64,000 nt of DNA, taken from assembly GCA_930367215.1 (NCBI GenBank), contig OV884060.1, positions 101,084,151 through 101,148,150 on the forward strand, read 5' to 3'. Every line of letters begins with the position of its first letter. Within the stretch, counting starts at the first letter, position 1. The notes under the pieces were generated by a model. It was not told where the DNA came from, made no database searches, and saw only the letters and a list, made by a program, of their open reading frames with translations. A program made the translations under genes and the position numbers. Source of the stretch: Pollenia angustigena (Eukaryota; Arthropoda; Insecta; Diptera; Polleniidae). This document shows positions 57,871-64,000 of this stretch, piece after piece.

Positions 57871-58020
57871 CCGGTTCACACACGTCAAGTTTGTCTCGTC
57901 AAGTCAGACTCGTCAAGTCTTCAGTTTTTAGAAGAGAGGGGAAAATAAATGGCATTCTCTTTTCCTTTATCACCTAAAAGCTCAAGACTTGAAGAGTCAA
58001 ACTTGACATGTGTGAACCGG
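57871..58020. mobile_element. CCGGTTCACACACGTC MITE, copy 3
   Basis: Same position relative to the LINE as in unit 1, with a single visible change (GTCTTCAGTTTTT for GTCTTGAGTTTTT). It was duplicated with the unit. Confidence 0.85.
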
Positions 58021-58589
58021 AACATATTTCCATGAGTGGCAATTCATTGCGCAATGATTGCGCTTCTGATTGCTTGAGAAATTATTGCTTAGCAATCTGC
58101 TGTAAAATGAGTTGTCATTTATCTGACATTTCATTTTTCTGAACGTTTGTTTATGGCAAAGCAGTTTAACATGTTCTCCAGCAATATAATCACCAATTAT
58201 TGCGCCATTGTTCTGTCGAAGTTTTTGCTTATGCTCAGCAAAAAAAATTGCTGAGTGGAGACCCAGCGTTACTGAACACAGCTTGACATACTCAGCTGTC
58301 GAACCATAGTTTTCGATATCGAAAGTTTTTATGCAGCTTAAAAACACAACTGATATAAGTTATATCATATAACTAACAATAAAGAAAAATAAATTCAAGT
58401 TTATATTGATACTTTGTACTTTTTTATAGCCAATGTATCAAATTTTTTTTGCAAAATCTTCTTTTAGTCTTGAAGAAGTGTAGAAGAAGGATGCCCCTTC
58501 AATTGTGACTTTCAAAAGTCGTCATCTAAATGCTTGCATGGAATCTGCTTGTAGGATGTTTAAGATTCTTACTTTATTTTAGTTTTGTA

Positions 58590-59524
58590 CACTGAAAGAA
58601 AAATGCTTCATATATTTAATGAATCATTTTCATCAAAAAGTTTTCCTTGGGTAAATGAAAATTTTCATTGTCTAAATGGAATTTCATAGGTTTGATGAAG
58701 TATTTTCGTTAAAATCGCTTCATTAGATTTCGTAATTACGTTAAAAATTTTCATTGGATATATGAAAACTTAAGTTTGTCCAAGTTAAACAAAAAATTTT
58801 AATTGGGAACTTAAAAAAACAATATACAAACATAACTATATTCATAAATTAATACAAAATTATAGTTTCCTTAAAAAAATGTTTAATTGTTAATTAAAAA
58901 ATGTAAGATTTAATAATTTCATGCATCGAATGTTACATGTATGCCATTAAATTTATGAAATCAAAAAATTTTTTTATAAAAGCAACATATTTCAATAATT
59001 GCCTTCATAAATTTAAATTTTCATTATGACAATAAAAAATGTCATTATAGTAATGAAAAAAAAAACTTTCAATCCACTTTCAATCAACGTTGTTATTATG
59101 GACAATTTAATCTCATATTTACGGTCTTAATTGAGAAAAAAACATAGTTTTTTTATACAAAAACTACACTGCCCCGATAGACTAGCTGGTAGTGAGCTAG
59201 TCTATCAGCACCGAGGTTACATGTTCGAATCCCACCAGACACACAAAAAAAATAAAAATAAAATAAAGTAAAATAAAATAAAATAACAAAAAAGAAAAAA
59301 AAATAAATAAAAAAAAAAAATAAAAAAAAAAAAAAATTTTACTTTATTGAAAGTATTCATCCAATGAATAATATTCATGGATCTAATGTAATGTTTCATT
59401 AAGTCCTTTTAATGAAACAGGTTTCATTGATCCAACGAAGCGCTGCATAGGTTCCTTTATAATGCAATTTTTCATGGGATTAATGTCAAAATTCGTTAGT
59501 ATTGCGAAGAAAATTCTTTCAGTG
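58590..59524. mobile_element. CACTGAAAG-TIR element copy 2, with exact empty site
   Basis: CACTGAAAGAAAAATGCTTC at the left and, inverted, CACTGAAAGAATTTTCTTCG at the right. TA flanks both ends (58588-58589, 59525-59526). Unit 1 has a single TA here (AGTTTTGTATGTG at 52684-52696). The element carries the tRNA-like head (59171-59240) and an A-rich tract with T/A runs (59241-59345). No transposase is present. Confidence 0.9.
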
Positions 59525-62500
59525 TATGTGTTTTTTTTTACAATATTTGATTTTTTATGTGTGAGACAATTGTATTATTCGTTAATACCAGTAAATAAAG
59601 GAGATAAAAATATTGTATATACAATATGGTTATGTATATGTTATTATCTATGTTTAATACATTTTAATATGCATTTATTTAGAAAGATTTAACTTACATT
59701 TTATATATGAGATCCATAGTATAAAATTGCTTCATGTTAACTATAGTTAAATATATACTATAGTTAAATATATACATATGTATATATGTATCGAGTTTTT
59801 CAACAAAAACTTTGATTTTTAATTGTGGCAGCACCAACAACATGATAGTTTTGACATTTAGTTTTTTGACGTATTCGTAGTAGATGCATTGGCAATTCTT
59901 ACAATGAATTAAATTTCGCTCGAAAATCGCATTAAAATAATAAAAATCCACTATGAAAATGGTGGTTCTGTTAAAGTGACAATTCGTAAAATTCGTATTA
60001 TTTTCGGACAACATAATCGTCCGCCTGAGACCGCTGTTAAGAATTTAGCCGTTAAATTTGAGTTGACATAAGGGTATTGAATTAATCTGGATTTTGCTTT
60101 AATCGGTCATTCGCTCGATTAATTAACCGAGGTTTTGATTTAATCGGCTAATTTTGTTATTGATCGGTTAACCGATTAATAAAGTTTTCTTATAAATAAA
60201 GTAATTTTAATTAATAAAAATGCAAAAATTATTTATTATTGGAGTTAATTAGTAAAAAAAGACAATAACATAACGAACAAAACAATTCTTGAACTAAAAC
60301 GAGCAAACAAAAAAGGAATTCATAAATATGAAAAACATATTTTATAATTTATACATAATATATTTATGTATTTATTAAAAAATAAACTGTGAGATTTTTT
60401 TCTTAATTATTTCAATAGTTTAAGATCTTATAAAATAATATTTTGAAAAAATAGTTTTGTTTAAATGTTTAGGATTTAAGCGATTCTTTTCTTTAGTTTT
60501 GATAAAACTTCACTTGGAAAAAATTCTTTCACTTATCGAAGATGTTAAAAAAATCGGAAGCAATCCATAATACAGATTCAATAATGATAAAAATAAGATT
60601 ACGCATTGCACATGTTTACAAAAATCAACTGTATGACGTCACTTTAGCATATTACACACATGTTTGTTTGCTTGTGTTTCTATATTTTAGTTGTACTTAT
60701 ACGCTGATGTGACGTAGATGCGCAGAAACATTTCATTTTAAAAGCTCAATGCGTGATCTTGGTTTCTTTGTATCATGATATATAATTTCTCAGTCCTTTT
60801 CCAGGATTTCTCTCAACATATAAAATCTTCCATTATGCCATTATTTCGGCTAATTTTATTAAAGACTAGCATACACCCGCTTCTACGTTAGCGTCTCCTT
60901 TTTCTTCGTGGACATATTTTTATGCCAAAGTTTATTTTCCTAGGTTTAAACTTGTTTAAATTCTAGCATTTAACCCACTACTACAACCAAAAAGCGTAAG
61001 AAAAATGTAACATTTTCCGTATTTCCTTTTTTGGGTACTATATTTTCCCCCCATTAAATTATCGAAAATTTCAGTATTGTAGTGGTAGCCCATAATTTAG
61101 TACGAATCACTTTTACTCAATGATTTTATGAATGAGTCAGTCACTCACGCAACTCTTTTATATATATAGAAAGATTGTCTGTGTTACAATGAAGAGTTTC
61201 TTCTATTGTCAGGTCATCATCTGATTCATCCTGGCAAAGCTCAGCACCGAACATTCTGCAAAAAATGTATTTCAGAACCCCTGGTTTATGTTGTTGTACT
61301 GTAATTTAAGAATGTATTGCTCGAAGGAAATATATTGTAGGAAAAAATATTTTCCAAACATATACCTTTTTTATATGAGACGAAGCAAATAATGAAAAAC
61401 ACAAAAAAATATGTTTAATACTACACACAGAAAAAAATATCAATGTTAAAATAACATGACGAAATGTTGATTGAGAATCATGGTAAATTTCTGCAAAAAT
61501 TTAAATTTGTCATTATTTCATATTAATTTTAAATGAAAAATATTTAAATAACCTTAAATCACGTTTATTTAATATTATTCAATGTTAAAATAATATTTTT
61601 TAACTTTGAATACATAAAAACCTGTTTTTTATATTAAAGCTACGTTCACAATCAAAAAAACAATTTCGTTTTTTCTTCTATCTTTTTTCTCCCCAAAGTA
61701 TTTCATATATTTTCCTTTCATTTTTAGAACAAAAATTTAACTAAAATTTTTTTAAAAATGTAACTAAAGTAGAGTCAACTAGAACTTCAGCAACAATTTG
61801 TATGAAATTGTTTCTGACGTTTAAAATAATTTTATTTAGTTTTGAATGAAAATTTTAACAAAATGTCTACAAAAATAAAAATAAAATTGCGAACGGTTTC
61901 TTGAATGTGTGTGGTTGCAAAAGAAATTGTTGCTCTATTATGAACACCAAATGAAAATGTTTTTTTGATTGTGAACGTAGCTTAAAATCAAAAGTTTATC
62001 TTGTTAAATTAACATGCATACATAGGGTGCGTTCGTAAATGCATCACTGCGCTGCGTCAGTGTTTCAAGTGGTAATATATTTATCAGTGAAGTAAATGTG
62101 GACCGAAAAATTGTGAAGTACTTCACAAAAATAATAGTCACACAATAATATAAGTTATTATTATTCTTTTATCGCCATTAAAAAAAGTTTGCTTTTCTGA
62201 TGCAGCGCAGTGATGCATTTACGAACGTACCCATACTTAAGTATGTACATTTTTTTATTTTCATGTTTAAAATATGTTATAAAAAGAAGACAATTCCCGC
62301 AATCTTTTAATTAAAATTATTTAGTTAAATAGTACATCAAGTTGTCAAAGTAGAATAATGACGAAAACCATATCGGGCGATTCTGCTGATGCTTCTGTTA
62401 ACAAAGAAGAATACAAAATAAGTGAAATATGTGTTACAGGGGTAAGTGTTTTGATTATTCGTAAATAAATACATATGTTGTCTCTGAAGCTTCTTCACAC

Positions 62501-62828
62501 TGTTATATCACACTCAAACCAATTTAATTCTACATAAAATTCACGTTGTTTCAACTTGAAATATCTTTCATTCAACGTGATTCGGATTGTTATTTCAATA
62601 TAAATGACATTTTGCTCTAACTTTACTGCAATGTTAAATTAACATGAACTATAGTTATTTTAAAAGAAAAAATGTTGATCGCAAGTTATTGTAAAATCAG
62701 GTTGAATTAACATGAAAAACGTATTAAACAAAATCACCAGCGAAAAATTTTAAATCAACCTTGTTTTCTACGTTTTTAACTTGATTTTTTTTGTGTGTAC
62801 AAAATACTAAAAAAAAAAATTTGTTGCA
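59525..62828. repeat. Array flank, unit 2
   Basis: Colinear with 52691-55995: TA-rich repeats (59755-59790), mariner HTH scrap (59905-60070), TTAATCGG block, acidic short minus frame (about 61150-61265), CACACAG element 61424-62797 with its two MITEs, and the exon-like ORF 62358-62441. Differences include a two-base loss in the TATATA run near 61158 and isolated substitutions. Confidence 0.85.
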
Positions 62829-64000
62829 AAAGCAACAGCAAAATAATTATTTTTTTTCGATCCCGTTACCATTCTTATGAACCTGCTAAAGAAGCGAGAG
62901 CGGAAGGCCTACTCCGCAATGACAACGTGTGTAAAAAAGATATGAGTATGGAATGGAGCGAGCAGGCCTTGTATATCCAAAAGAAGGTGTACAGAGGCCT
63001 TCTAGAAGGCATCCCTGCTCCTTCTTTTTCCCGCTGGGGAGATTCTGATTCCTCAATAATTATACCACCTATATATACAGATGAGGCAGTTTGATTTGTC
63101 GCTCGTTTATGCGTCGGCCAGCACCATTGGGTTTTTCGGTCATTAAAAGCGACCCTATTCGCACGACCCCATTCCGAGATTATGTCAAGATCTCGGCCAA
63201 GCGTATCATTCATATTCTGTCTCATAGCCCGACATCGGATTCGGTTGGTCTGCATTCGAATGAGTACGAGTGGCAGAGTTTGCTGTCATCTGCAAAAGAG
63301 AAGATAGGGTTGGAAGTTTGAGAAAGGAGGTCATTTAGAAAGATTACAAATAGAGTAGGAGAAAGAACGGAGCCTTGCGGCACCCCTGAATGAATCTTGA
63401 ACTCGTTTCACGAAACCCCATCTATAACAAGTCGTATACTGCGATCTCTGAGAAAACTCGATATAAATCGAGAGAAATTATCACCGACACCAAATGCAGC
63501 AAGTTTTGAGAGGAGTACACCATGCCAGACTCTGTCCATCGCCTTGGAAATATCTAAAGCAATTACCTTACTTTCGCCAGAATGGTAAATGGAACGGCAC
63601 CATTTTTCCGATAACAGAGCTAGTAAGTCTCCAGTAGAGCGACCTCTACGAAAGCCATACTGGCGGTCGCTTAGTAGGTAGTTTGACTCTAAATATTTGA
63701 CAAGATGGTAATTCACCATACTCTCCATATCTTTGGAAAGTGCCGAACAAATTGCAATTTGGCGGTAATTTTCAGGGTTATTAGCCATTCCATTTTTAGG
63801 AATTGGCGTTACGTTAGCGACTTTCCAGCAGACTGGAAATTCCGTGGCACGGTATAAAGTGCTGAAAAGATTTGCTAAGGGACGAGCTAGCGTCGAAGAG
63901 CACTGCTTCAAGACCAGTGCAGGTATACCATCCGGCCCAGGAGACTTGTTTATGTCAAGATCCGCAAGAACCCTTGTAACAGCTCGAGCCCGGAAAAATA
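62829..64000 (-). pseudogene. LINE, array copy 3 (cut by the window end)
   Basis: 62829-63038 is the MITE half and 63039-64000 the LINE RT. It shares the TGA at 63408-63410 and the copy-2 variants (PIPKNGMANN, SDRQYGFRRG). A one-base deletion near 63229 adds a new frameshift just after the FADD region. Copies 2 and 3 are thus closer to each other than to copy 1. Confidence 0.85.

Larger units (their letters stand above)
50098..64000. repeat. Tandem array of about 5.9-kb units (three copies, last cut off)
   Basis: Unit 1 is about 50098-55995, unit 2 about 55996-62828, and unit 3 starts about 62829 and leaves the window. Units 1 and 2 are colinear with an offset of 5,899 over the LINE part. 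Units 2 and 3 are offset by 6,833 because unit 2 carries a 935-bp insert (58590-59524). Each unit starts inside the CCCAGCGGG MITE at a GCAAAAGCA[A/C][A/C]GC-like run and ends with a 1.4-kb TIR element. Copies differ by scattered substitutions and a few single-base indels. Confidence 0.9.

Noticed and set aside
59171..59240. Functional tRNA gene
   Set aside because: T-stem and acceptor do not pair; A/B-box-like words only.
59217..59399. Phe-rich 60-codon frame, possible membrane protein
   Set aside because: It is the reverse of the A-rich tract of the CACTGAAAG element.

Overview
This is an AT-rich animal nuclear segment made almost entirely of transposable-element debris. I find no intact host gene and no bacterial operon, rRNA or CRISPR. 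The TE mix (Tigger/pogo, hAT and piggyBac relics, a mag-like Ty3/Gypsy element, Penelope-like and Jockey/CR1-like retroelements, and mini-me-like repeats with GACA/GACG tracts ending in 'gaagggtataa' or 'ggagggtataaaa') suggests a higher fly, for example a calliphorid or muscid. That assignment is inference from repeat types.

Layout. 1-260 holds a piggyBac C-terminal zinc-ribbon relic. 545-6250 is a dead plus-strand LINE split at a TA by a 2.65 kb Tigger-like DNA transposon (1102-3756). 6.3-31 kb is a gene desert of short terminal-inverted-repeat (TIR) elements, several nested: two TTA-flanked elements (14798-15040 and 17596-18392, the second carrying another insert), a non-autonomous hAT with an 8-bp target duplication (21142-22227), a 660-bp foldback insertion with a perfect 148-bp inverted repeat (22253-22912), and a TAA-flanked MITE (29420-29798). 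31.2-36.6 kb is a decayed minus-strand mag-like LTR retrotransposon. Its RT is split by a TA-flanked pogo/Tigger-like element (32564-35019), which is split by a 1.78 kb long-TIR element (32880-34654) carrying coding relics (an unrecognised protein and a RING-finger C-terminus), which is split by a 390-bp MITE. 38.5-45.7 kb is a second nest: a mini-me-like repeat holding a 6 kb TAA-flanked element, holding a CACTGAAAG-TIR element, holding a 5'-truncated Penelope-like element with a long GIY-YIG ORF. 45.8-48.4 kb is three tandem mini-me-like copies.

49.2-64 kb is the most structured part. A minus-strand LINE and its 3.3 kb flank form a tandem array of about 5.9 kb units (at least two full copies and a third cut by the window end). 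One unit has gained a 935-bp TA-flanked element, so its neighbour shows the empty site. Each unit also carries a TIR element with a short ORF that ends at a consensus splice donor; a diverged relative of that ORF and its upstream sequence lies at 17.26-17.40 kb.

Nothing here forms a working pathway. The value of the window is the insertion record: many elements have readable termini, target duplications and empty sites, including a TIR group (CCC[A/T]GCGGGAA) with 2-bp duplications that I cannot place in a known superfamily.
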